This document shows, piece by piece, positions 13,001 through 24,100 of a DNA stretch of 64,000 nt. Made by a program: the position numbers and the translations under genes. The stretch's first letter is position 1. Each line of letters starts with the position of its first letter. The DNA comes from Azadirachta indica (Eukaryota > Streptophyta > Magnoliopsida > Sapindales > Meliaceae), in the NCBI GenBank assembly GCA_022749755.1, contig CM040444.1:8559009-8623008 (forward strand). The letters are read 5' to 3'. Below the pieces are notes generated by a model, which saw only the letters and a list, made by a program, of their open reading frames with translations, was not told where the DNA came from and did no database searches.

Positions 13001-13490
13001 TTCTCCACACATTCCACTTTTTGAGCTTCGTGTTTAATCTAATGAACATTGGCTAGAGATCCCATTGATCTATATTCTACTACAAACTATGCCTCTTTTT
13101 AAGTGACTCCCTTATTTCTTAGCGATGTAAAAACTGAACTGTTGTTGCATGCACTAGTACTAAGGCTGAATATCATGTTCTTGCCAACACTACCCATGAA
13201 ATTTTTTGGCTTTGTTGGTTACTAAATGATATTGGCGTTCTTTTTGCAGAGCTTACAGCTTTATTCTGTGACAATTGTAGTATTATTTAAATTGTCCATA
13301 ATGATGTTTTCTATGAATGCAGTAAGTACATCAAGACTAATTGTCACTTTGTTCACTAGCATATAAACCAAGATAAATATTACACTCCATTCCATATCTT
13401 CCTTTTATCAACCAATTTATTTTTTTTTACAAAAGGTCACCCTCTTGCCCGCTTCCATGACTTGGTGTCTGAACTTACAAGCATAAGCAT
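10080..13490 (+). mobile_element. Decayed Ty1/copia element (gag ... integrase-RT-RNase H), split by a reversed LTR
   Basis: A gag fragment lies at about 10110-10410, with HIQLDGHNYVL then a stop in place of the conserved Trp, followed by W-D-KN-HIIT and PSIHL motifs in broken frames. Coding resumes after the inserted LTR at 11420: integrase C-terminal region (PYAQLYETPP, FLGYG, about 11500-11650), reverse transcriptase (GMDYKETFAPIARM, then FQMDVKNVFLNGNFIEEVYM, then LCYALYGLKQAPYAWF, about 12220-12490), and RNase H or tail region (YRQL-like HRQLASSLVYL near 12830; CDN..I..VHNDVF near 13270-13310). There are many stops and frameshifts, and most of gag, protease and the integrase core are absent. 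The nearest relative in the window is the minus-strand element at 41.7-45.6 kb, with matching motifs throughout. Non-functional. Confidence 0.85.
10416..11419 (-). mobile_element. SIRE-like copia LTR, reversed, inserted in the copia relic
   Basis: On the minus strand this starts TGTTAGC at 11419 and ends with ..ggttgttgca at 10416 (about 1.0 kb). It shares start, central and C-rich terminal blocks with the LTR at 2321-3587. It separates the gag part of the copia relic from its integrase part. A clear 5-bp target duplication is not visible (actaa on the left, atcag on the right), and no polypurine tract or internal region remains. This is either a solo LTR with eroded target sites or the product of a rearrangement. 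Confidence 0.65.
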
Positions 13491-15444
13491 ATAAAAGTAT
13501 TTTAATTAATTATTTAATATTTAAAATTTACAAGCCTAAGTATAAAAAAGTATTGATTTAATTTTAAATTCTTTTAGTTGAAAGGAAAAACAACATATTG
13601 TTGAAAGAAAAAATAATATAATACTTATATTAAAATTTTAGACAAAATGAAGAAATGAATATATCAATTGAATTTAAACACTCCAAAGGCTTGTTTGTTT
13701 TTTTAATTGAAGTTTAAATATAATTATTCAAATGCGCAAGAATTATTTATTGTTTAACTTATGTCTAAATATTTGTTAAAAATATTTAAATGGAATTAAG
13801 TTAAAAATTTTAATTTAAATTTAGATAACTAAACGTTGAATGAATTACTTATTTTATTTTTCAATCATATCCTTAGTTTATTACTTAGTATTTATATATA
13901 TCAATAATTTAACATATTAATTTTATATTTTTTAGGACATATATGTCAATATATCAATTTTAAAATTTTTATTTTTATAAAAATAAATAATTTATCATTT
14001 ATATTCAACATGTAAGGTAAAAAATAAACATATCAATCAAATTTAAATTTTATTTATGTTTAGTCTTTAGACAGAAAAAACAAATACTATCCAAGTCTAT
14101 TAGAAATCTAATACTTGTATACACTAGACATCAAATTAACAGAGAGATTAACTTCATATTTCTTACAATATTACATTTATAATATAATGTGCTTGTTTAA
14201 ATTGTTTATATTATAATATAAGCTAGGGAGAATGAACAATAACCCCTATAATGTCATTAAATACCCCAACATTCCCTTATGATTAGAAAAATACTCTATA
14301 ATGCCCTCTCGTTAGTTTGACGAACATTAGAATTGTTTTTTTAGATATTTTTACTCAAATAATCCTAATTGACTTATTAATTAAATAAATGTGTCCCGTG
14401 TAATAATGAGTGGGCTCTATCATTTCAATTATATATATAATAAATAATTGTAAAACCACAAAATTAAATATATATAACTTTTTAAAATTCATTATTTTAG
14501 ACACGTCTATGTATATTGCTTAGTTATGCTTATAAAATAAAATAACAAAATAAAAATAAAAATAAAAATAGAAAGATACACAGAAATATAAAACAATTGT
14601 ACCATCTCATGAAATCTGTTTTTCTTCAACCAAATCTCAAAAATAATTAATATAAAAGTTAAATTCAATAAACTAAGAAAACTAACAAGTATGCAGACAA
14701 TACAATGAAGAAATTTTCTATTTCTTGAAATATGTTTTTTCTTCAACGATATCTCAAAAATAATTGTGATAAAAATTAAAATTAATAAATCAAAAAAGCT
14801 AACATGTAGATAATACAAGGAAGCAATTTTCTTTGAAATAAAATATAATAACATAAAAATTATGTTATTCCTTTGCATTAAATTCAATTAATAATACGAC
14901 TGACTGTTTGATGATTTTTTTTTTTGGGTATCACTAACTTAAACATATTAACATAACGAGAGAATTCCCATTTGCTAGAAAACCATGTTATATATGTTGC
15001 ATTGCTGATTCATTCTCTTGTAAAAATATTCTGAGAAACTCATTGTGTTTAATTGCAAGTTTTGTTATGACTCGACCAGTTGTTGCAATGATTTACAAAT
15101 GGTATCAATGTTCTTCAGAAATGTGGACGACATGTCCCTCGCCGTTTTGAGCGCGGAAATATTTTTCTTTCATTGATACGACTGATTAATTTTTTAACTG
15201 TTGCTCTTCGTAGCTATAACAACGCCATGAATGAGAACGCAGGAGGAAGCTTTTGATTTGTTGATTATTTATATGTAATTTATATTTAATGTAATAATGA
15301 TATGTAATAGTTTTATCTTAATTGTGAGTCTAAGTGAGAAATTTGATTGTATGAGTTTATGAATAAAAAAATAAAGTCAAAACTTAGAAGTGTGGACGTA
15401 ATAAGTTTATGAATAAACTTAGAAGTGTGGGCAAAAAGGACACG
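13491..15444. other. A+T-rich spacer with a diverged 116-bp tandem duplication
   Basis: Mostly featureless A+T-rich DNA. Segments at about 14594-14709 and 14710-14830 are a diverged head-to-tail duplication (both contain tgaaatNtg, then tttttcttcaac, then atctcaaaaataatt, at 116-bp spacing). This duplication produces a long hydrophobic open frame on the minus strand (14507-14887) that I do not regard as a gene. The stretch 15060-15270 has more balanced composition but no recognisable product. Confidence 0.5.
15434..15438 (-). terminator. RNA polymerase III T5 terminator of tRNA-Ala
   Basis: Five A on the plus strand give TTTTT on the transcribed-sense minus strand, seven bases beyond the tRNA 3' end. 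This is the usual Pol III stop. Confidence 0.8.
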
Positions 15445-15517
15445 TGGAGATGCGGGGGATCGAACCCCGTGCCTCTCGCATGCAAAGCGAGCGCTCTACC
15501 ATTTGAGCTACATCCCC
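15445..15517 (-). tRNA. tRNA-Ala (anticodon TGC)
   Basis: The minus strand folds into a complete 73-nt cloverleaf. The acceptor stem is GGGGATG (15517-15511) with CATCTCC (15452-15446) and discriminator A (15445). The D arm is GTAGCTCAAATGGTAGAGC. The anticodon stem-loop is CTCGC-TTTGCAT-GCGAG with anticodon TGC. The T arm is GGGG-TTCGATC-CCCC. Pair 3-70 is G-T (G3:U70), the alanine identity element. There is no intron and CCA is not encoded, as normal for a nuclear gene. Box A (TAGCTCAAATGG) and box B (GGTTCGATCCC) are intact, so it is probably functional. Confidence 0.97.
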
Positions 15518-16190
15518 TCGACGTCTGTAAGTTTCTAGATTTAAGGTATCTTAATGATTTAAAATAGATATTTACATCCACATAATTTTTTTAAACACTA
15601 ATATTATATTCTAAAAAATATACTCACGTCAAATCTCATAAGACTTTTACCCATAAAAAAGGTGAAAGATGTTTATATTTATAGGATTTGAAATCATTGA
15701 TCTAGTTGCTTGACTGAGTGTGGTAGTCATATTTATATGCAACGTATAATCTACTAATAGTTATATTATGTATATATGATTACAAGATGAAATATAAGTA
15801 AACGATATATTTATTAGAAATTTCAATAAACATTATATTGACAAACTTAATAAACGTATTCATACATATACTGTGAGATTTCTAAATTCATAATAGCAAG
15901 AAAATCTATATATAATAGGGAAGTTCTAGTCAAAGGACTAGTAGGACTTAAACTTATGTCTACTTTCAGCTGGTGGTAATATTCGTCAGCCTCGTAAAAC
16001 AACTAATATTTTTATTAATTGGGTTGCCAAATACACACCCCTTTCAGTTGTTTTTTGGTGTGGGTATTTACCAAAGGCAATTGTTATAAAGCGTTTTAAA
16101 AACTCTTTTAAAACGTATTATAAATTGTCTTCTTTTGACGTGTCTTAAAATACCAAAAATCGTTATCTTTTTTTTATAATAAAAAGACTA
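15518..16190. other. Spacer, no gene seen
   Basis: A+T-rich. The part from about 16010 to 16190 has repeated short motifs (ttttaaaa, cgttttaaa) that resemble the subterminal zone of a decayed DNA transposon, but no terminal repeats could be fixed. Confidence 0.4.
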
Positions 16191-16391
16191 TTTTTATCAG
16201 TTTTTAAATTTATAAGAAGACAGTTTTAAATAATACTCTAATTCATAAAAAGACATATTTTAACTGTGCTTAAATTTATAAGAGAACAATATTTAACAGT
16301 TATTAAAATTTTATGAGAAATTTATTTTTAATAATATTTAGATGTATAAGAGAACAGTTTTTAACAATTATTAAAATCTTTAAAAATATAG
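16191..16391 (+). repeat. 33-bp tandem array, about six units
   Basis: Successive diverged units of 33-35 bp begin near 16191, 16224, 16259, 16292, 16325 and 16358. Each starts with tttNNa followed by a t/a-rich core and ends with a form of ataagaNaaca(g). Such short, diverged direct repeats are typical of subterminal regions of CACTA- or Mutator-like elements, but no transposase or termini were found. Confidence 0.6.
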
Positions 16392-17100
16392 TTCTTAAAA
16401 TACTAATACAAAATGGTTACTATAACAACATTCAATTAAATAAAAATTAATTTACCAAAAAATATACATATACGTATAGGTATATGTATATATATATATA
16501 TATATAAAATACATGTATAGGACAATAATATCATTCAATAGCTCATACATATATAATATATAATTGATCAATAAGATCAGTCTTTTTTTTGTTGTCATTT
16601 AGTTTTGACATCATTTTCCAATTAGAATTCTATTTGACTGATATTAAAACGTCCTCATATTAACTTCAGTTTTTAAACGTATTAAATAATCAAATTAGGA
16701 TCGTCATACAGTATTTAAAATTAATATTAACATCAGTTTTTAAATGTTTTAAAAATTAAAAAAAAAACATCTTTCCTTCAAAAAATTGATGTCTATAGTT
16801 GATATAGACATCAATTTTAAACGTTTTAAAAAATAATGAGAATATTAATTTTATAACTTGCATATAACATCAAATTTTAAATATTTTAGAAAATAATGAA
16901 TGTCAATTTTATAAAAATTGATGGCTACAATTCTTTGATGCCACAGCTATTTCACTGTTAATTAAATATAATGTTTAGAAATAAAAAATTTTTATTAATA
17001 AAAAATATTAAAATTTTATTTGTCAATACATTCTCTCAAAAAAATTTATATATATATATATATTCTTATACCCAAAGGATATATTTTGTATAATAAGAAA
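16392..17100. repeat. TA microsatellite and repeated acatcaNtttttaaa motifs
   Basis: A (TA)n run lies at about 16487-16506. From 16600 to 16930 the motif acatcaNtttt(t)aaaNgttttaaaa recurs at least four times (near 16660, 16730, 16807 and 16868), some with short self-complementary gacatcaattttaaa arms. This fits degraded En/Spm-like subterminal repeats. No coding region. Confidence 0.4.
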
Positions 17101-20100
17101 AGAGGAAGGTAAAAGAACTAAAAAGTCAATTCAATAACTGAAAATTACATATCAATGAACAACTATTTAGTTAATTGATAATGCAGAGAAATTGTTGGAC
17201 ACCTCACAATTGTTGTTGCTTCAAAGAAATGTCCAAGAGGCGCCCGTGTATTTATCCATTGTACAACAAGCGCATACTCTAAACAATATATACTTTCTTC
17301 TGCATGAATAGTATTACAGTTCTTTGATGCGAACAAATTGTATACAGTAACTGAAATACAACCCAGCAATAGCAAAAAAGGAACAAAATTGTAGAAGTAG
17401 CAAGCTGATCAAACAATTCGTACTAACTATGATTATTCCTAATAATTTAATATATATTAATTAATCTCTTCAATTGTACTTAATAATTTTTTGAAGAAGG
17501 ATATTTGTAATAGCCCATCTAGCAATTAAACAAGGCCTTCAAACCTTCAGCAATGTAATCAGAAACCTGCCATCCATGATCTTGAAAAAAAAAGTCCAAG
17601 ATCCTTTTGAGACATAAGGATGCATTCCTTAAAGTCACTAGAAACTTGTTTTTGGCCTTCCCTATTCTAAGTGGAAAACAATATTACAAACAAATTGTAT
17701 GATGAAAAGAGTTGACAATCTTAAAAAGAACAACTGCATCGACGAATTGATTAAATGTATATTGTAGCTAAATCCCTTGATGAATGCAAGTCCTCTATTA
17801 AGTAGAACAAAGCTTGAATTTATGGCAAAAACAACATCCTACTCTTGGCTCCCAAAACTCTACACATGAAAAATATCTAGATAGGTTGAGTACAAGTATA
17901 TGTGTTAATTAGTAACCCAATTTACAATGTCTTAACCTGCATCCTCGTTCTAACTTTGGTGAACTATAAATAATCCAAAATCCTAGCAAGATGCTTCTTA
18001 AAATATTCTCTATTTGGATCTTCAACCCAACAAGCAAGAATGCATAATACCCATATATACAGTTCTAATATCATAATTAAGAGCATTGAAAGTGTTCAGA
18101 TATATAGCTTATATATGTTTGCGAAGTACATAATTATTCATTTCTACATTTCTTTTTAATCTAATAATTAATTCTAGTACATACCTTCTTATACACCCAA
18201 TTGTGATGTATTGACTGTTATCGTCTTTATAATGAATGTGCTTTATATTGTCATTTGAAATGCCCTCCCTATGATCAACTTATTGAAAGGTCAATGTGAA
18301 AAAAAAAAAAGCTCCGTGAATACATACAAACTATCCCAAATCAAGTATGGTATCGAAGGATAGGGATAGTAAAGATCCTCCTGCAGTAACCATAGTATTT
18401 TTTATTGTTAGTTAATTAGTGTCTTAGAAAAAAAATTCTTAAGCAACAAAGATAAATATGCACTAATTTACATATGCAGATCACCTTTGTGCATAAATGG
18501 CATAATTTCTTCTAATTAACTTCATGATAAAGTTAAGTGTAGAGTTTTCTCTCAGTTGTTGACTGAGAGGTGTAATTGGCCCTACAAACTTCTTACCATT
18601 TAAATATGACATTAGCATGTACCCCATGCAGCAATAACACCAAATTTTTGCTGTAATTATATGTAGGCAACAAAATGTTTAATAACTAGAGGTAGCCTTA
18701 TTTTAAGTCAATATTACGATTTCATTTGCAATTGTAAAAAAATATTATAGAAACTTGGATGCATAAGAAGAAATGAAAGAAGAATCCAAAATTCTGGAGG
18801 CATTGGTTTGTTTCTAGACCATTAAAAAACATCAAGTATCTACAAGAAAGGAAGAAACATATAAAAGTAGGATGCGAATCATGTAAGTGTAGGTGCATAA
18901 TCATTGTTAGTACTGAATCTATTGTCACATGTATAATAATACTGAAAACCAAGTCTTTTTTTAAGAGAGAATATGTGTTACCCCACCGTGGTCCAAGAAT
19001 CTACTTTTAAGCTCTTGCAGAAGCATTGTCTTGGCCACCATCAAATCCCTCTCCAAGAATATGCATGGCAAATATAGCTAAGAACTATGCAAAACATGGT
19101 GCTGTCGCCCTCAATGTGTAAGTAATCCCTACCCACCATCTTTATTTTTGGGGCAGTAAGTGTAACAACATTAGAAGTGTAAATAAAAGATAAAACAAGA
19201 CAAGAGAAGGAAAATAATATTAATCAACCTGTGGAAAGACAATTAAAGAAATTAAAGCCACACAAACCTTGACCACCACCAGCAACGAAGTTAACTCTGT
19301 TGTGATAGTAAAAGGAACAATATAGGTAATTTGCAAGACACAAATAATTGGCCAAGAAATAAAAATCACTACTGACAGAAAATTTAAGGTACACTAATTT
19401 ATTCCAAGAAGAATAATACATACAGCAAAAGGGAAACCAAGAAGGGTAAATATAACCAAGGAAGCAATCTTGACGGCTCTACTCCGTCTAATTACATGTT
19501 CAATCCTTCTTGAATATTCTTTGACAGACATCAAGCTATCATTAGCTTTACTCACCATACAAACAAACACAATAAAATTGTTCAATGCCCATACGAACCT
19601 TCAACTAATCCGCTTACACATGGGTTCAATTAAGAAGGAACTAATGCCAAGAACAACCTATGCCAAAAAAAAAAAAACCTAAATTAACAATTGTCAGAAA
19701 AAGAAAGAGAATTGTTGACATTATCTAGCTACCTCCAGTCCTCAATCTTAAATTTATTAAATAAGAGCCTAAAACTTGAATTAGATATGACAAAATTTGG
19801 GAAATTCAAAATGCTAATGCTAAATTCTCACTAAATTCAATAACAAACCAAATGTACCTTCTTTGACCCCATCATTGTATAATGTTACTTAAGAAGAGTT
19901 CCCTTTTGGATTCTCACGATAAACCACTCTTCCCATCCAATCTGTATTGATCAAAGAAAAGGGGAACCAAGACAATTGTAAGTGAAAACAAGATCATAGT
20001 GAGAAGAAGAAAATAGAGAAAATGAAGTGGGATAATGAAACTGTAAGCAACAATAAAGAAATAATTATTATATACTATTGATGAACATGTAATGTACTAA
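17101..20100 (-). other. Possible decayed gene(s), not identified
   Basis: Composition is less A+T-biased here, and several minus-strand stretches look exon-like, but I recognise no family. The frame at 17163-17375 reads ..YALVVQWINTRAPLGHFFE... Another near 17530-17600 reads ..HGWQVSDYIAEGLKALFNC, then a stop. The frame at 19394-19585 has a basic stretch (RRIEHVIRRSRAVK) followed by one hydrophobic segment (IASLVIFTLLGFPFAVCIILLG), and a GTATGT donor-like site falls within it. These could be exons of a minus-strand membrane-protein gene or unrelated debris. No continuous reading frame can be assembled. Confidence 0.2.
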
Positions 20101-20830
20101 GGTTGTTATGTACTTATGCACCTATCTAACAATCCTCATCTTAAAATGCTAAAATGCTTTAGATTGGCATTGTGTTCATGGGTACTCTCAGCTTTGTTGC
20201 CATTGGCACTGGCAACAACTAGCACTTCGGGCTTTGATTTGAAAAACGTTACCCCATTTTATTGAGGCTCATCCAATGAAAGAGTAGAGTCTAATAAATA
20301 ATTGTCAAAATATTAACCATCCAATTTTAATGCACTCCATAAAAGATAAATAAAATATTAATCATTGTCAAATAAATTAAACATAGTAAAAATTTTGCAT
20401 AAAATTCAAATAAATGGCTACTATAGTAATTCATTTTCATACTAATATAGTGCCAAAAAGTAAGCACAAGTCATGAATTAAATTGCAAAACTTACATGTA
20501 ATGACAATGAGCATTTGCTTACACTCAAATTTCGAAGTCTTATCTTGAAATGCACACTCTTTTAGTATAATTTCCATGCCTATCATGATTTACCGTCAAT
20601 CCAAGTACCCTCACAATCAAAACGAACATATGTTGACCCATTATCATCCATAACATCACAAAAATTTTCATCATCTAACAATGACGTGGGAAAAGGTTCA
20701 TGTCCTATGATTGTCTTCTTTTTCATCATTTGACATATCATAATCATTTGAAGGAAGTACATGAACACATTTCAACATTATGAATATTATTTTCTTTGAT
20801 TATATTCATATTCATATTTATTTTATATTT
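20101..20830. other. Spacer with an unassigned minus-strand open frame
   Basis: A minus-strand frame at 20583-20768 reads ..LLDDENFCDVMDDNGSTYVRFDCEGTWIDGKS at its end. The acidic, non-repetitive composition is unlike random A+T-rich DNA, so it may be a fragment of a transposon-related protein. No family is recognised and no neighbouring coding was found. Confidence 0.2.
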
Positions 20831-21033
20831 AACACATTTCAACATTATGTGCTTGTCAACTAGTCAATTATATAAATTTTCTCAAACCTTGCCTTGCCCT
20901 TACATCTCTCTCCCTTGTTGGGAACACATTTCAAAATTATGTGCTTGTCAACTAGTCAACTATATAAATTCTCTCAAACCTTGCCTTGCCTTTGGATCTC
21001 TCTCCCTTGGTGGGAAAGGAAAGAAGCTTTTAT
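20831..21033 (+). repeat. 102-bp tandem duplication
   Basis: Two direct copies begin at 20831 and 20933. Both contain aacacatttcaa, attatgtgcttgtcaactag and a caaaccttgccttgcc block followed by atctctctccctt. Divergence is only a few bases, so the duplication is relatively recent. Confidence 0.85.
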
Positions 21034-21125
21034 TAGCAGGACTGGTTAGCTTATAATTCTTTTGGTCATTTTTATTAGCAAATGATGTATAGGCATAGAA
21101 AAAATGAACCTTACTAAAAAACCTT

Positions 21126-21166
21126 TATATATATATATATATATATACACACACATATATATGTAA

Positions 21167-21188
<22 letters not shown>
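21126..21188. repeat. Compound TA/CA microsatellite
   Basis: (TA)n then (CA)n, then interrupted (TA)n. No other feature. Confidence 0.9.
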
Positions 21189-21197
<9 letters not shown>

Positions 21198-24100
21198 GTT
21201 TATTTACCAATTGTTTTCTTCTCTTAATTCCATTGTTATTACAGATTGATCAGAAGCTGCAACTATGTGACATTTGTGAATATTACTGATAGTAAGCCTT
21301 TTGGAACTAAGGTGGAAATATGAATTGGTTTTTGCAGGCGAATTCACATAACAGAGGTGAATTTCTAGCTACATATGTTTGAATAATGTTGTTTTGGCAA
21401 TTAGTTATTTTGCACATGTATTATTGTTTAGGCAATTAATTATTTATTAACCTATTATAAATAAAATATAAATTTATTTGTTTTACAATATATTAATAAT
21501 TCAATATTAATTGGATATCATAGAATAAATAAAATAAATTATAAATAAATATTAATTTATAAATAAAATATATTGTAGTACAATACTTATAATTGTATAT
21601 AATCATAAATATTGTACTACAATATTGTTATAACAACTTAATATTATTTGATTTTAGAAAATAAATAAAATAAATTACAAATAAATATATTAATATAGTA
21701 TTTTTATAATTATTATATTTTATTTATAATGTATTTATAATATTTAATTATTAATGAGTTATAAAATAATACTTATTATTATTTTAATACTTATTTTTAG
21801 TTAAGAGTTAAAAATAATTTTTTAGATAATTACTATTAAATAAGGATAAAATTATCATTTTATAATTAAAATTTTTATGGATATTTTATAATTTATTTTA
21901 ATTTTTACACTATAATGATAATACTATTTGTTAATTTTTTTTGCTAATTTTTATTATATCTAAGTTGTTTCAAAGAGAAGGATCATATTAATGATAAAAA
22001 GCTTCGATTTTGAATATTTATATAATGTAGTAAACAAAAATATAGTAAATTTAAAACCAACTTTTTCAAAGTTGATTAATTATGTAAAATAATTTATAGT
22101 TATTTTAATGAAATATAATATGTATAATCAAATATTTGCCTTCAAACAGACAATTTTTAGATGAGTTGACTTTTTTTTTTTTTTTGGTTAATACATGGTG
22201 GGATGTCACAAACGATTATTGATATGATAATTTATTTAAAAATTTTAATTTTTCAATTTTAATTTTGTATCCATGTGATAATTTAGTTGACTCGACTCAC
22301 AAAAGGAGTGACTCCACCTCTAACAATTCAAGTTAGGATTTGTGGTGGCTCGAAGGAGAAGGCAGAATTTCGGTATTGATTGCTCCCTTTGTCATTTTCT
22401 CTTAGTTGGCAAGAATCACGTCAACCTACTTTTGTATTTTTTTCAAGAATAATGTTTTTTTCCTTTTTGGTTAAAAGACTAGCCACGTCATTTTAGTCTT
22501 GTTCAACTTTCCTTTTTAGTCTAAAAAAAAAAATAAAATCTAATGATTATAAATTTTCAATTTAAAATATAAATATATCTTCAACTTTTTGAAAGATAAA
22601 GTCATTTTGCTGTTGTCTTCTTTTTTCTTAATAAATGTAGGTTTGACTACCTTTGTCGCTTCAATTAATTAAACGACAGAGAGTATACAGTATTATGTTA
22701 AATAAGAGATTCAGAAATTCTCCCAAGAAAAAAATATGTCATGTAACCATTTATTATATTTAATCCTATCCAATAGAAATCATTTTATGATTATACATCA
22801 TAGCTTATTATTATGATACCTTCTTTCTCAAATTTATCCATAAAAGTATCAATCAAAATATAATAAAGAATTAATAACACAAAATTTCAAAAATTGAAAT
22901 GATAATAAAGATTAAGTTTGTTGTAAAATACCATTCTCTTAAACAATTTTTCATAAATACTACTCATATCCATCTCCTTAACGTATAACTGTTAACAAAC
23001 AGAAAATAATGAGTCTTTTATTTTAATTCTGTTATTATTTTTTTATTAAAAATAATAAAATATTGCTATTCACTTTATGATGAATAAAAAGAATAATAAA
23101 TAATAGGTGATCTTACTACAAAATAAAAAGAATTGGGCTCTCTAATTACTCAGGGGAAAAGATAGAAATTCTTGTCGGTAAATACTTTCCCAACAATTAC
23201 TTCTTAGCTACTCAATGCACGCGCCTTGCTTTTTTTGACTCGTATGCTATGCTATTCTTCACCTTTCACTCTTCCGCTTGGTTAAAGGGAAAGCAATTAT
23301 AAAATTTGTACAACTTATATTAGCATAGCATAAAACAACACCCTTTATCTACTTCTCTCTCTCTCTCTTTAAACAAAAAGTCTTTCCCTCTTTCAATACA
23401 CAACGGTACAGTTTACACTAATCATCATTATCGTTATTACAATTCTTTTTCTCTTGTACATACATGTGTTTATTTATTTACAATATTAATAAGATAATAC
23501 AATAAAAGTGATTGTGATGTTGAAGATAGGAGAGGGTTTAAGTCTGGTCTAGGCCATAAATGAGAAGTGAATTTGTTGTTTTATATTGTGTAATTTGTTT
23601 TGCTTATGTAGTTTTGCATGCGAATTTCTTTCTCCCTAATTAATGTATTTTTATTTAATTAATGTTAGAATTTATTTTAATTTTTATTTTATTGATGTAA
23701 TTTTAATCAATATATTTTGTTTTGTTAAATTATAAAGATATAATAAAATCGATGTATTTTATACTAATTTTTTATAATAATTTAGAAAATGTAAATTCTG
23801 TAAAAGAAGAGAAATATACCTATATATATATATATATATATATTGTGCTACTATTTTATAATTTTTTTATAACACTTTTTTACAAATTAAAGTACTTAGA
23901 AATTACTTTACTATCTTATTATAAATAAAAAATAAAAATTTGCTTGAAAAGACATTGAAAACACTATCTTCATTAAAAGACAACGATTGAAGAATGAAGA
24001 TCGCCTCAATTCAAATAGGAAACATTTGAAGCGGCAGCTATAATTAACCATTTATAACTACTTAACTTGATCTCATCCCTTTTATTTAACTTGATCTCAT

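Noticed and set aside
14507..14887. 126-codon hydrophobic minus-strand open frame
   Set aside because: It arises from a diverged 116-bp tandem duplication of A+T-rich DNA; composition is almost only Phe, Ile, Leu, Lys and Tyr, with no motif.
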